This document shows, in pieces, positions 1 through 8,155 of a DNA stretch of 37,023 bases. A program made the position numbers and the translations under genes. Under the pieces are notes generated by a model. That model had not been told where the DNA came from and made no database searches. It saw only the letters and a list, made by a program, of their open reading frames with translations. The number at the start of each line of letters is the position of its first letter. Positions within the stretch are counted from its first letter, which is position 1. This DNA is from DATILI01 sp035476635 (lineage in GTDB: Bacteria > Pseudomonadota > Gammaproteobacteria > Burkholderiales > Burkholderiaceae_C): assembly GCA_035476635.1 (NCBI GenBank), contig DATILI010000227.1, forward strand, positions 1-37,023, written 5' to 3'.

Positions 1-1823
1 GGCGTCACTTCGAGTTTCAGATTGGCTTTGCGGAACGCGATCGACGTGGCGCCGCTGGCTGTTGCCACTTGGTAAGGCAGCTCTGTGCCCTGCTCGATCA
101 ACGCCTTTGTCTGGTCCGCCGTGACGACGCGCGGGCTCGAAACCACCTTGCCCTTGCCGTCGGCTTCCAATGCGGAAATCTCAAGATTCAAGAAGCGATT
201 TGCGGCGGAACTGAAAATAGAGACTGCGAATGAAGCCGGGTTGTACCCGCCCTGGCCCACCGCCGGCAAATTGACAAAGTTCGTATTGATGGTATCCAGC
301 GTCGTGTTGGATTCCCGTGTGGTACCCGAAACCGCATTGTAGGTCCCACCAAAAGCCACGCGATTGTTACCGCTGAGCGAGTATCCAGCGTCGCCTCCAC
401 GTATTCCACGCAGATCGCTGCCGCCCAAGCGCACGCCCAGCGATTTGCCAAAGGTGTCAGACGCTTCCACAATCCGCGCTTCTATCAACACCTGCCGCAC
501 CGCTACGTCCAGTTTGGTGATCAACTCTTGCACCTGAGCAAGGCGTGCGGCGATGTCCGTCACGAACAGCTGATTCGTACGCGGTTCGGGTATGGCGCTT
601 CCTCTGTTGCTGAGAAATCGTGCCCCTGTCCCACTACCGCCACCGGCCCCAGTGCCGGTGATCTGCGCTGCAATATCGGCCGCTTTCGCATAGTTCATCT
701 GGAACGATTGCGTGCGCAGCGGTTCCAGGTTTTCGATCGCGAGACTTGACTCGAGATCCTTCTTGGTCCGGGCATCGATCTCATCCTTCGGCGCGATCCA
801 CAGCACGCTGCCCGTCTTGCGCAGGCCCAGGCCCTTGGCGTCCATGATGATCTGCAGCGCCTGATCCCACGGCACGTCCTTCAGGCGCAACGTCAGGGAA
901 CCCGTGACGGTGTCGGATGTCACCACATTGAAGTTGGTGAAATCCGCAATGACCTGCAGCAACGAGCGGATTTCAATGTTCTGGAAATTGAGCGACAGCT
1001 TTTCGCCGCTGAAAGTCGGACCAGGGGTCAGCTTCGACGGATCGATTTTTTGCTCCCGCACCTCGACCACGAATTGGTTGTCGCTCTGATAGGCGCTATG
1101 CACCCATGCACCCTTGGGCTCGATCACCATTCGAACGCGATCGCCGACCTGGAACGCGGTCACCGTCTGAATCGGTGTGCCAAAATCAGTCACGTCCAGG
1201 CGCCGCCGCAACCCTTCGGGCAGGGACGATTTCAGGAACTCGACCACCAGTGTTTGCCCCTGCTGGCGCAAATCAACACCGACCTGGCTGTTTTGCAGGG
1301 CCACAATCACGCGCCCTGAGTTGTCAGCGCCGCGCCGGAAGTCGAGATCTTTCAACGGCAAATTCTCTCTATTCCCGCTCTCGGCAAAGACGGGGGCGGT
1401 CGGCGCCGGCACCACCACTGCGACCGGTTCCAGCACAACCAGCAGGGATTTGCCCTGGATTTCTGTCTTGTATCCGGTGGCTTGCTTGAGATTGAGTACC
1501 ACACGTGTCCGCTCGCCCGCCTGCACCACGCTGACGGAACGCACATTGCCCTGGTTGACCTCCACAGACGAACGTCCAAGGGCATTCGAGACGCCCGGGA
1601 AATCCAGCGCAATGCGCGCAGGGGCCTGAATGGAAAAGCCGTTGGGAACCGCAGCCAGCGGCTGGGAAAGATCAATCCGAACGACTTCGACCCCACCTTG
1701 GACCGATCCGGTAACCGATTCGATGGCACTTTGGGCTTGCGCCGAAAGCGAAATCACAAAAAGCGAGCCCAGCGCAAGAATTCGCATCACCGCCCGTCCC
1801 CCAAACCCGTTCAGCCTGTTCAT
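1..1823 (-). CDS. pilQ: Type IV pilus secretin PilQ (3' end beyond the window)
   Basis: This is the outer-membrane secretin through which the type IV pilus fibre leaves the cell. The frame is open from the ATG at 1823 down to base 1, about 607 codons, and runs off the left edge. The N-terminus has a signal peptide (MRILALGSLFVISLSAQA, reached after a short MNRLNGFGG lead-in), followed by AMIN-type sequence with DLSQPL and ALDFPGV. A secretin/TonB N-terminal domain follows (LKDVPWDQALQIIMDAKGLG), then an N1 domain with the PRTNQLFVTD motif. The secretin core begins with IEARIVEAS and contains SSPRVVTADQTKALIEQGTE near the edge, typical of PilQ. The ATG overlaps the pilP stop by four bases (ATGA), so the two are translationally coupled. 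The C-terminal part of the secretin ring and any downstream genes are outside the window. Confidence 0.95.
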   Translation of the reverse strand, partial: MNRLNGFGGRAVMRILALGSLFVISLSAQAQSAIESVTGSVQGGVEVVRIDLSQPLAAVPNGFSIQAPARIALDFPGVSNALGRSSVEVNQGNVRSVSVVQAGERTRVVLNLKQATGYKTEIQGKSLLVVLEPVAVVVPAPTAPVFAESGNRENLPLKDLDFRRGADNSGRVIVALQNSQVGVDLRQQGQTLVVEFLKSSLPEGLRRRLDVTDFGTPIQTVTAFQVGDRVRMVIEPKGAWVHSAYQSDNQFVVEVREQKIDPSKLTPGPTFSGEKLSLNFQNIEIRSLLQVIADFTNFNVVTSDTVTGSLTLRLKDVPWDQALQIIMDAKGLGLRKTGSVLWIAPKDEIDARTKKDLESSLAIENLEPLRTQSFQMNYAKAADIAAQITGTGAGGGSGTGARFLSNRGSAIPEPRTNQLFVTDIAARLAQVQELITKLDVAVRQVLIEARIVEASDTFGKSLGVRLGGSDLRGIRGGDAGYSLSGNNRVAFGGTYNAVSGTTRESNTTLDTINTNFVNLPAVGQGGYNPASFAVSIFSSAANRFLNLEISALEADGKGKVVSSPRVVTADQTKALIEQGTELPYQVATASGATSIAFRKANLKLEVT

Positions 1824-2362
1824 TTTGACCTCTCTTGCAGCTGCAAACTGGCCGCACGCTCCACCCAGTCACCCGTCGCGTCTTGCACAATCTCGCGCAG
1901 CAAAATCTCTGTTTCACCGATCTTGGTAATGCGCCCGAAGTTCTGCCCAAGATAGTTGCCAACCCGCACCTGGTACAGCAGGTTGTCAAGCCGAAGCAAA
2001 CCCACCGGTTGCCCCGCCTTGTTGAGACTGCCCACCATCGCCATGGCATCCAACGGAAAAGCTTCCAACGCCTCTTTTCGGCGTGCCATTTCCGGCGCAA
2101 CCAAGGCCGCATTGGCCGTGACCTGGGTCGATTCGCGCTTGAAGGCCTGCGCCAGTTTCTGGAGGCTGAACGGCTCGATAGTGGCGCCCTGCGAATAAAC
2201 CTGCGGCACAAACTGCTTGGGTTCCGGGATGGGCTCCACTTTCGGCCGCGTTTGGGCGCGCTGCTCTGCGACCCATTGGCGAATCTCGTCCTCACTTGAG
2301 GAACCACACCCGGCCATAACGGCCAGCAATGCAATACATACAAAGTAACGGGAAGCGATCAT
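1820..2362 (-). CDS. pilP: Type IV pilus inner-membrane lipoprotein PilP
   Basis: PilP is a lipoprotein that links the inner-membrane PilM/N/O alignment complex to the PilQ secretin. The 180-residue product starts with a lipoprotein signal peptide whose lipobox VMAGC puts the lipidated cysteine at residue 19, followed by a flexible, Pro-rich linker (PKVEPIPEPKQFVPQVY). The C-terminal half has the PilP beta-domain features MAMVGSLNKAGQPVGLLRLD and VRVGNYLGQNFGRITKIGE, which contact the secretin N0 domain in studied systems. The gene sits between pilO and pilQ with four-base overlaps on both sides, which fits stoichiometric, coupled expression. Length is usual for the family. Confidence 0.95.
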   Translation of the reverse strand: MIASRYFVCIALLAVMAGCGSSSEDEIRQWVAEQRAQTRPKVEPIPEPKQFVPQVYSQGATIEPFSLQKLAQAFKRESTQVTANAALVAPEMARRKEALEAFPLDAMAMVGSLNKAGQPVGLLRLDNLLYQVRVGNYLGQNFGRITKIGETEILLREIVQDATGDWVERAASLQLQERSK

Positions 2363-3036
2363 TTCTTGGCCCCCGGCGCCTTGGCAGTCGCTGAGCGCTG
2401 GGCCGCGACTTCTTCTGGATCGAGGTAGCGGAACGTTCTGACCGTTGCGTCCATGGTCAAGTTGCCATCACGGGCCGGGACAATGGAAATATTGTTCAAC
2501 GTGACGATGCGGGATAGATGCGCGACATCGGAAGCGAACGCACCTACGTCGTGGTAGCGCCCTGTGACCCGCACGGAAATCGGCAGCTCCGCGTAGTATT
2601 CCTTGACAACGACTTGCCCCGGACGGAACAGATCGAACTGCAAACTTCGCCCCAGGCCGGCCTGGTTCACATCCGACAGCAAGGCGGCCATCTCGGCTTT
2701 GCTGGGCAGTTGCTTTTCCAACTGGATCACATATTGCTGCACCTGCTCGCGCTGCTTCTTCAGCACTTCCAGGTTGACCGCCTTGGCCAGCTTTTTCTGG
2801 TAGTCCTCACGCAACACCACCTCCTTCGCCTGCTCCGCTTCCAGCTCAGCCTGGAATCCGTTGAGCCAGCCGAACCACAAGCCCGCAACAACAAGCGCCG
2901 TGACCAACACGCAAAGAGCATAGCGCGGCAACGCCGGCCAGAGCGAAGGATCTTTTGGGTCCAGCCCGCGGAATTGGCTCTGAACGCGCTCTTGAATGGC
3001 GGCGAAGTCAATGCTCGGAGATGTTTTTCTAGCCAT
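2359..3036 (-). CDS. pilO: Type IV pilus alignment protein PilO
   Basis: PilO is a bitopic inner-membrane protein that heterodimerises with PilN to build the periplasmic part of the pilus alignment subcomplex. The 225-residue product has a short cytoplasmic N-terminus, one transmembrane helix at about residues 40-60 (YALCVLVTALVVAGLWFGW), a coiled-coil stretch at about 65-115 rich in Glu, Lys and Gln, and a C-terminal ferredoxin-like periplasmic domain (LPISVRVTGRYHDVGAFASD). The last residues form a basic, Ala-rich tail (TAKAPGAKK). The gene lies nine bases after pilN and overlaps pilP by four bases. Confidence 0.94.
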   Translation of the reverse strand: MARKTSPSIDFAAIQERVQSQFRGLDPKDPSLWPALPRYALCVLVTALVVAGLWFGWLNGFQAELEAEQAKEVVLREDYQKKLAKAVNLEVLKKQREQVQQYVIQLEKQLPSKAEMAALLSDVNQAGLGRSLQFDLFRPGQVVVKEYYAELPISVRVTGRYHDVGAFASDVAHLSRIVTLNNISIVPARDGNLTMDATVRTFRYLDPEEVAAQRSATAKAPGAKK

Positions 3037-3045
3037 GTACGTTCT

Positions 3046-3684
3046 CTATGGACGAGTAGACGTAGCAGCGACGCTTGCCGCTGGCGCACTCGCCGAAGCC
3101 GCAGTCATGGCCTTCTGCGCCTCGCTGGACCGCATCAGCCGAACCCGTAGGTTGAAATTCGACACACGCCGCTGGTCGCGCGGGGTCAGAGACACATTGC
3201 CGGCGACGATCTCGACCAGTTCAGGACGCGACAGCCACGGCGTGTTGTTGGCCATGTTGCGCAACAGTTCGGAGACGCGCTCATTCGACTGCGCCACACC
3301 CTGGATGGTGACGGTTTGATCCTGCTGCCGAAGGCTGGTGACATACACGCCATCCGGAAGCTGCTTGACCAGTTCGTTGAGCAAATGCACCGGCAGATTC
3401 CGGTCTGCCTGAAGATCCTCTACCGCCTTCTGGCGGGCTCGAAGAGAAGCGATCTCCGCCTCGATCGTGGCGATTTCCTTGATCTGGCTTTCCAGCGTCT
3501 TGATCTCGGCTTGCAGGTATTGGTTCTTGGCTTGCTGATCCGAAATCTGAGCCTGGTACCACAGGTAAACACCCCCTGCGATCACCAAACCCAAGACCGC
3601 TGCCGCGCCAAGCGTGCCGTGAAATGCCTCGCGCCGGCGCTTGCGCGCAGCCTCCCGATGCGGTAGCAGGTTGATCAGAATCAC
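3046..3684 (-). CDS. pilN: Type IV pilus alignment protein PilN
   Basis: PilN partners PilO in the periplasm, and its cytoplasmic tail binds PilM. The conserved PilM-binding motif INLLPHRE is visible at residues 4-11. One transmembrane helix follows at about 24-43 (LGAAAVLGLVIAGGVYLWY), then a coiled coil at about 48-95 and a small alpha/beta domain. The last 25 residues are an Ala/Ser-rich low-complexity tail. The start codon is GTG, overlapping the pilM stop as GTGA (3681-3684), so initiation probably depends on translation of pilM. The 212-residue length is slightly above usual because of the tail. Confidence 0.94.
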   Translation of the reverse strand: MILINLLPHREAARKRRREAFHGTLGAAAVLGLVIAGGVYLWYQAQISDQQAKNQYLQAEIKTLESQIKEIATIEAEIASLRARQKAVEDLQADRNLPVHLLNELVKQLPDGVYVTSLRQQDQTVTIQGVAQSNERVSELLRNMANNTPWLSRPELVEIVAGNVSLTPRDQRRVSNFNLRVRLMRSSEAQKAMTAASASAPAASVAATSTRP

Positions 3685-4760
3685 TGCAAAAACCTCCGCA
3701 TGGCCAATCCGCAGGAGGTCAGGTAGGAAGGCGCCTCGCGGATCATTTTCTTGAGTCGCACCGAATTGCCCATTTCCATGCCCTCAAACGGGTTGAGCAA
3801 TGTACACGCGAATGACGAGTTTTGCGTCACGGCTTCCGTCAACCCCGGCAGGGAAGCAGACCCGCCGGCAAGCATGACATGGTCCACCTTGTTATGTGGC
3901 GTGCTGGTGAAGAAGAATTGCAGAGCGCGCCCGATTTCCTGGGCCATGCTCTCGACAAATGGTTGCAGAACGCCTGACTCATAGTCGTCGGGCAACTCTC
4001 CGCTACGTTTCTTGTTCTCCGCTTCTTCCAGCGAGAACCCATACTGGCGCATGATCAATTGCGTCAGTTGCGCACCGCCGAATGCCTGGTCCCGATCGTA
4101 CAGAACCTCGCCATTGCGGATCACCTGCATGCTGGTGGTCAAGGCCCCTACTTCGAACAAGGCGACCATGGCATCCACCCCTTGATTGGGCAGGCTTTCG
4201 ATCAGGCGCCCTGTCGCCAGGCGCGAAGCGTAAGACTCAACATCGATGATGATCGGCTTCAAGCCCGCGGCCTCGGCCAAACCCTGCCGGTCTTGCACCT
4301 TTTCTCGCCGTGACGCGGCGATCAGGACCTCGACGTCGCCCGCCGAATTCATGCTCGGTCCAATCACGCAGAAATCCAGGCTGACCTCATCCAGCGAAAA
4401 CGGAATGTATTGGTTGGCCTCCGACTCCACCTGGACTTCCAGTTCCTGGTCCGACATGCCACCCGGCAGGATGATTTTCTTGGTAATGACTGCAGAAGGC
4501 GGCAAGGCCATGGCCACGTTCTTGGTCCGCGTACCGCTTTTTTTGACCAACCGGCGCAAGGCCTCAGCCACTTCGTCAAATTTTTCAATGTTGCCATCGG
4601 TAATCCAGCCACGCTCCAATGGCTCGATCGCGCACCGTTCCAGCACCAGGTTTCCAGCCGGATCACGACCCAGCTCGACCAGCTTGACACTGGAGGAACT
4701 GATGTCGATGCCCAGCAAGGGCGCCGGCTGGCGGCTAAACAAGGATCCCAAAGAGATCAA
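3681..4760 (-). CDS. pilM: Type IV pilus actin-like ATPase PilM
   Basis: PilM is a cytoplasmic actin/FtsA-like nucleotide-binding protein that recruits PilN to the pilus base. The 359-residue sequence shows the phosphate-1 motif LLGIDISSSSVKLVEL near the N-terminus and the adenosine-binding loop VMLAGGSASLPGL near the C-terminus, both typical of the family. The first codon is TTG at 4760, preceded by a good ribosome-binding sequence (AGGGGA, about six bases upstream on the coding strand), and the product MISLGSLFSR matches PilM N-termini. This is the first gene of the pilMNOPQ operon, divergent from the PBP1A gene, an arrangement known from many beta- and gammaproteobacteria. Confidence 0.95.
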   Translation of the reverse strand: MISLGSLFSRQPAPLLGIDISSSSVKLVELGRDPAGNLVLERCAIEPLERGWITDGNIEKFDEVAEALRRLVKKSGTRTKNVAMALPPSAVITKKIILPGGMSDQELEVQVESEANQYIPFSLDEVSLDFCVIGPSMNSAGDVEVLIAASRREKVQDRQGLAEAAGLKPIIIDVESYASRLATGRLIESLPNQGVDAMVALFEVGALTTSMQVIRNGEVLYDRDQAFGGAQLTQLIMRQYGFSLEEAENKKRSGELPDDYESGVLQPFVESMAQEIGRALQFFFTSTPHNKVDHVMLAGGSASLPGLTEAVTQNSSFACTLLNPFEGMEMGNSVRLKKMIREAPSYLTSCGLAMRRFLQ

Positions 4761-4815
4761 GGTGGTCCCCTGAAACTAGACAAACAACTGCAACACAACT
4801 TAACATTTCACATGA

Positions 4816-4844
4816 ATGCTATCAGCAAGGTTGTTGTTCAGCAA
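4816..4844 (-). promoter_or_regulatory. Candidate promoter of the pilMNOPQ operon
   Basis: On the minus strand there is a -35-like TTGCTG (4839-4844) and a -10-like TAGCAT (4816-4821) separated by exactly 17 bases, about 55 bases upstream of the pilM start. Match to the sigma-70 consensus is moderate (3/6 and 4/6), so this is the best candidate in the interval and not a certain promoter. Confidence 0.3.
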
Positions 4845-4993
4845 AGACTTTTCCCCATTTGAGAAAAACCAACCGTTGCCAAAAGCAGACGCTTCCTGCC
4901 ACATTGAAGCCCTTACAAATGCTCACAAATTCGTAGCGCATTCAGGCGCTGACTTTGCCGTCAACGTTGGCGGGTAGGCTACTCGCCCATTTT

Positions 4994-4999
4994 TATAAT
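4994..4999 (+). promoter_or_regulatory. Perfect -10 hexamer upstream of the PBP1A gene
   Basis: TATAAT lies 27 bases before the ATG at 5027. The best -35-like element is TTGGCG (4967-4972), but the 21-base spacer is long, so the -35 is uncertain. The position of this -10 downstream of the TTG at 4955 argues that translation starts at the ATG at 5027 and not at the upstream TTG. Confidence 0.45.
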
Positions 5000-5026
5000 G
5001 TCTACCAGTTTCAATTGCGGAGTGCT

Positions 5027-7441
5027 ATGGCATCCAAACCTGTGTCGAACAACTCCGCGCCTTCCGGCTCTTCCTTCGCCGACCGATTTCCGCCCTGGCT
5101 CAAGCTGACTTTGCGCGTCCTGGCCTGGATCGCCGGCCTGGTCGCCGCCGGTGCGCTGGCGGTGGGGCTTGTGATCGGAGTCGCTTTGGCCGTGGCCTAC
5201 CCGAACCTGCCAGACATCTCGGAATTGTCGGACTACCGGCCCAAGCTGCCGCTGCGCGTGTACACCTCCGAAGGTGTGCTGATTGGCGAATTTGGAGAAG
5301 AGCGGCGCAATCTCACCCCGATCAAGGAAATACCCAAGGTCATGACCGAAGCGGTCCTGGCGATCGAGGATGCGCGTTTCTATTCGCACGGCGGCGTGGA
5401 CTACAAAGGTGTGCTTCGTGCAGCACTGGCCAACCTGGGCCGCGTCAAAAGCCAGGGCGCATCGACCATCACCATGCAGGTGGCGCGCAACGTATACCTG
5501 TCGTCGGAGAAAACCTTCACACGCAAGATCTATGAAATCCTCCTGACCTTCAAGCTGGAACACCTGCTGACCAAGGACCAAATCCTGGAGATCTACATGA
5601 ACCAGATCTTCCTGGGCAACCGGGCCTATGGATTCGCAGCGGCATCTGAAGCCTACTATGGCAAGCCACTCAAAAATATCAGCATCGCCGAAGCGGCCAT
5701 GCTCGCCGGCCTGCCCAAAGCCCCATCCGCATTCAACCCGATCATCAACCCGAATCGCGCCCGGGCACGTCAGCTCCATATCATCAACCGGATGGAAGAA
5801 AACGGCTTCATCACACCCGCACAGGCCGAAATAGCGAAGAAGGAAGAGCTCAAGATCCGCTCCGGCGCAGACAACACCCGGGTGCATGCCGAGTACGCGG
5901 CCGAGATGGTGCGCCAGCTGGTCTACGCCCAATATGGCGACGAAGCCTACACCCGCGGCCTCAACGTCACCACCACGCTCAAGGCTGCCCAGCAAGACAC
6001 AGCGTACAAGGCCTTGCGGCGCGGCATCATGGATTTCGAGCGCCGCCAGATTTACCGCGGACCGGAAAAGTTCATCAACCTGCCATCCAATCCCAAGGAA
6101 CTGGATGATGCGATCGACGATGCGCTGGTCGACCATCCTGACAACGGCGACGTGATGTCGGCCGTGGTGCTGGACGCCAACCCCAAGAAGATCACTGCCG
6201 TCCGCCAGAACGGGGACGACGTCGAGATCACCGGCGAAGGCCTGAAGCCCGCCCAATCCGGGCTGGCCGACAAGGCGCCGCCCAATATCAAGATCCGGCG
6301 CGGCGCGATCATCCGCGTTGTCAAGACTCCCAAGAACACCTGGGAAATCACGCAGTTGCCCGAAGTCGAAGGCGCGTTCGTGGCACTGGATCCGCGCGAT
6401 GGTGCCATCAAGGCCCTCGTCGGCGGATTTGATTTCGAGAAGAACAAGTTCAACCACGTGTCGCAGGCTTGGCGTCAGCCGGGTTCGAGCTTCAAGCCGT
6501 TCATCTACTCCGCGGCCTTGGAAAAGGGCTTCACGCCAAGCACGGTGGTCAACGACTCACCTCTCTTCTTCGATGCCGGCATCACTGGCGGCCAGCCGTG
6601 GGAACCAAAGAACTACGACGGTAAATTCGACGGCCCGATGACCTTGCGCACGGGCCTCGCCAAATCGAAGAACATGATTTCGATCCGCGTGCTGCAAGGC
6701 GTGGGTGCACAAAGGGCGCAGGATTGGATTACGCGCTTTGGCTTCGACGCCGAGAAACATCCGGCGTACCTGACCATGGCTTTGGGTGCGGGCTCGGTCA
6801 CCCCCATGCAAATGGCGACCGCATATTCCGTGTTCGCCAACGGTGGCTACCGCGTCAACCCCTGGCTGATTGCCAAGGTCACAGACCAAAAAGGCAAGGT
6901 CCTGGTGGAAACCAAACCGCTACCGCTGGAAGAATCGGAGCGGGCCATTGATGCGCGCAACGCGTTTGTCATGAACAGCCTGCTGCAGGAAGTGGCACGT
7001 ACCGGTACAGCAGCCAAGGCGCAGGCCTTGAAGCGCACCGACCTGGCCGGAAAGACCGGCACCACGAACGACGCAATCGACGCCTGGTTCGCTGGCTACC
7101 AGCCGACCTTGGCTGCCGTCACGTGGATCGGCTACGACACGCCGCGCAAGCTGGGCGTGGGCGGCGGCGAAACCGGCGGGGGCTTGAGCTTGCCGGTGTG
7201 GATCACCTTCATGGAAACCGCGCTCAAGGGTGTTCCAATTTTCGAGTATCCAGTCCCTTCCGGCCTCGTCAACGTGGGCGGCGAGTGGTACTTCGAGGAA
7301 TTCGCCAGGGGCTCTGGCGTCAGCAGCGTAGGGCTGGCGGAAGACAAGAGCCTGCAGAACTCGGACGGCCAGCCGCCGAATCCGCAGCCTCTTCCTCCTG
7401 CCGACGAGAAGAGAAGTATCCTGGACCTGTTCCGGAACTAG
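5027..7441 (+). CDS. mrcA: Penicillin-binding protein 1A (bifunctional peptidoglycan synthase)
   Basis: This class A PBP polymerises lipid II and cross-links peptidoglycan from the inner membrane. With the ATG at 5027 the product has 804 residues. It has a cytoplasmic tail, one transmembrane helix (about 30-57), a GT51 glycosyltransferase domain with the catalytic Glu114 in LAIEDARFYSHGG and the QGASTITMQVARN motif, a linker/OB-type region, and a transpeptidase domain with the SxxK serine at 487 (PGSSFKPF), an SKN triad and KTG at 676-678. The frame extends 24 codons upstream to a TTG at 4955, but that would precede the best -10 hexamer. It is also called ponA. It diverges from the pilM operon and ends nine bases before the convergent cyaY stop. 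Confidence 0.96.
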   Translation: MASKPVSNNSAPSGSSFADRFPPWLKLTLRVLAWIAGLVAAGALAVGLVIGVALAVAYPNLPDISELSDYRPKLPLRVYTSEGVLIGEFGEERRNLTPIKEIPKVMTEAVLAIEDARFYSHGGVDYKGVLRAALANLGRVKSQGASTITMQVARNVYLSSEKTFTRKIYEILLTFKLEHLLTKDQILEIYMNQIFLGNRAYGFAAASEAYYGKPLKNISIAEAAMLAGLPKAPSAFNPIINPNRARARQLHIINRMEENGFITPAQAEIAKKEELKIRSGADNTRVHAEYAAEMVRQLVYAQYGDEAYTRGLNVTTTLKAAQQDTAYKALRRGIMDFERRQIYRGPEKFINLPSNPKELDDAIDDALVDHPDNGDVMSAVVLDANPKKITAVRQNGDDVEITGEGLKPAQSGLADKAPPNIKIRRGAIIRVVKTPKNTWEITQLPEVEGAFVALDPRDGAIKALVGGFDFEKNKFNHVSQAWRQPGSSFKPFIYSAALEKGFTPSTVVNDSPLFFDAGITGGQPWEPKNYDGKFDGPMTLRTGLAKSKNMISIRVLQGVGAQRAQDWITRFGFDAEKHPAYLTMALGAGSVTPMQMATAYSVFANGGYRVNPWLIAKVTDQKGKVLVETKPLPLEESERAIDARNAFVMNSLLQEVARTGTAAKAQALKRTDLAGKTGTTNDAIDAWFAGYQPTLAAVTWIGYDTPRKLGVGGGETGGGLSLPVWITFMETALKGVPIFEYPVPSGLVNVGGEWYFEEFARGSGVSSVGLAEDKSLQNSDGQPPNPQPLPPADEKRSILDLFRN

Positions 7442-7450
7442 CCAGAACAA

Positions 7451-7780
7451 CTAAGGGCTGAACTGCAACGGTGCTGCCGCCTGCGCGCTCGCGTCACGCG
7501 ACAGGCAGGAGAAGAACTCGCCGGCGCCCTTGGTATCCGACCACTGATTGCCGTCAAACTTGTAGTGGTAGCCACCCGACTTCGCGGCCAGCCAGACTTC
7601 ATGCAAGGGCTTTTGCAGGTTGACGACGATCTGGCTGTGGTTGGGGAAGGTCAACGTGATCATGCCGCCGACGCGCTGGTTGTCGATATCGGCATCCGTT
7701 ATTTCGTTGATACGGTCGCAACTGGCTTCAATAGCCTTGAGCAGCAGTTCCGCGCGATCCATGAACTCAGGGTCGGTCAT
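7451..7780 (-). CDS. cyaY: Frataxin-like iron-binding protein CyaY
   Basis: CyaY is the bacterial frataxin, a small cytoplasmic protein that binds iron and modulates the IscS/IscU iron-sulfur cluster machinery. The 109-residue product shows an acidic first helix (ASCDRINEITDADIDNQ) that supplies iron-binding carboxylates, the strand GGMITLTFPNHSQIVVN, and the signature WLAAKSGGYHYKFDGNQW followed by GEFF. Length is typical. Its start codon lies only 12 bases from the divergent lptM start, so the two promoters must overlap the coding regions. Confidence 0.95.
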   Translation of the reverse strand: MTDPEFMDRAELLLKAIEASCDRINEITDADIDNQRVGGMITLTFPNHSQIVVNLQKPLHEVWLAAKSGGYHYKFDGNQWSDTKGAGEFFSCLSRDASAQAAAPLQFSP

Positions 7781-7786
7781 TACAAT
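7781..7786 (+). promoter_or_regulatory. -10-like hexamer immediately before lptM
   Basis: TACAAT (5/6 match to the consensus) ends six bases before the lptM ATG, and no Shine-Dalgarno sequence is visible in between. If used, transcription would begin at or next to the start codon, giving a leaderless mRNA. No convincing -35 is present at the expected distance. Confidence 0.3.
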
Positions 7787-7792
7787 TTCGCC

Positions 7793-8017
7793 ATGTTGAA
7801 TGTTTCCCGAATTCTAGTCAGCACCGTGGCGCGCGCGTTTGTCCTTGGTGGCGTCACGGTCACCCTGGCGGCTTGCGGACAGAAAGGCAACCTGTTCCTG
7901 CCCACCGAACCTGCCGCCGTCCAAAGGGCTACCCTGCCCGAGAGCCTACGGCCCGGCACACCCGTTGCGCCGGCCGCGGCCACCAATCCCGCATCCCCTG
8001 CATCGGCAGCGCGCTGA
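7793..8017 (+). CDS. lptM: LPS translocon maturation lipoprotein LptM (YifL family)
   Basis: LptM is a small lipoprotein that helps oxidative maturation of the LptD/LptE lipopolysaccharide translocon in E. coli. The 74-residue product has a hydrophobic signal (FVLGGVTVTLAAC) ending in a lipobox, and immediately after the cysteine the family signature GQKGNLFLPTEP. The C-terminal half is a Pro/Ala-rich linker. The frame is open further upstream, but the ATG at 7793 gives a normal lipoprotein signal peptide. It lies between cyaY and lysA, matching the usual cyaY-yifL-(dapF or lysA) neighbourhood. Confidence 0.9.
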   Translation: MLNVSRILVSTVARAFVLGGVTVTLAACGQKGNLFLPTEPAAVQRATLPESLRPGTPVAPAAATNPASPASAAR

Positions 8018-8155
8018 CGGCCTATCGACGCCGATGCAGGCGATTGAAGTATTCGCCGGCGCAAGCTTGAAAACAAAGGCCAGAGGACTCTGCGACCTGC
8101 AAACCAGGCTGGATAAGAAGCCCCTTGGCCGACTAAGATCACCGCCACTCACTTC

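Noticed and set aside
8018..8155. Lysine riboswitch before lysA
   Set aside because: The interval is too short and lacks the lysine-box helices; I see no convincing regulatory structure.
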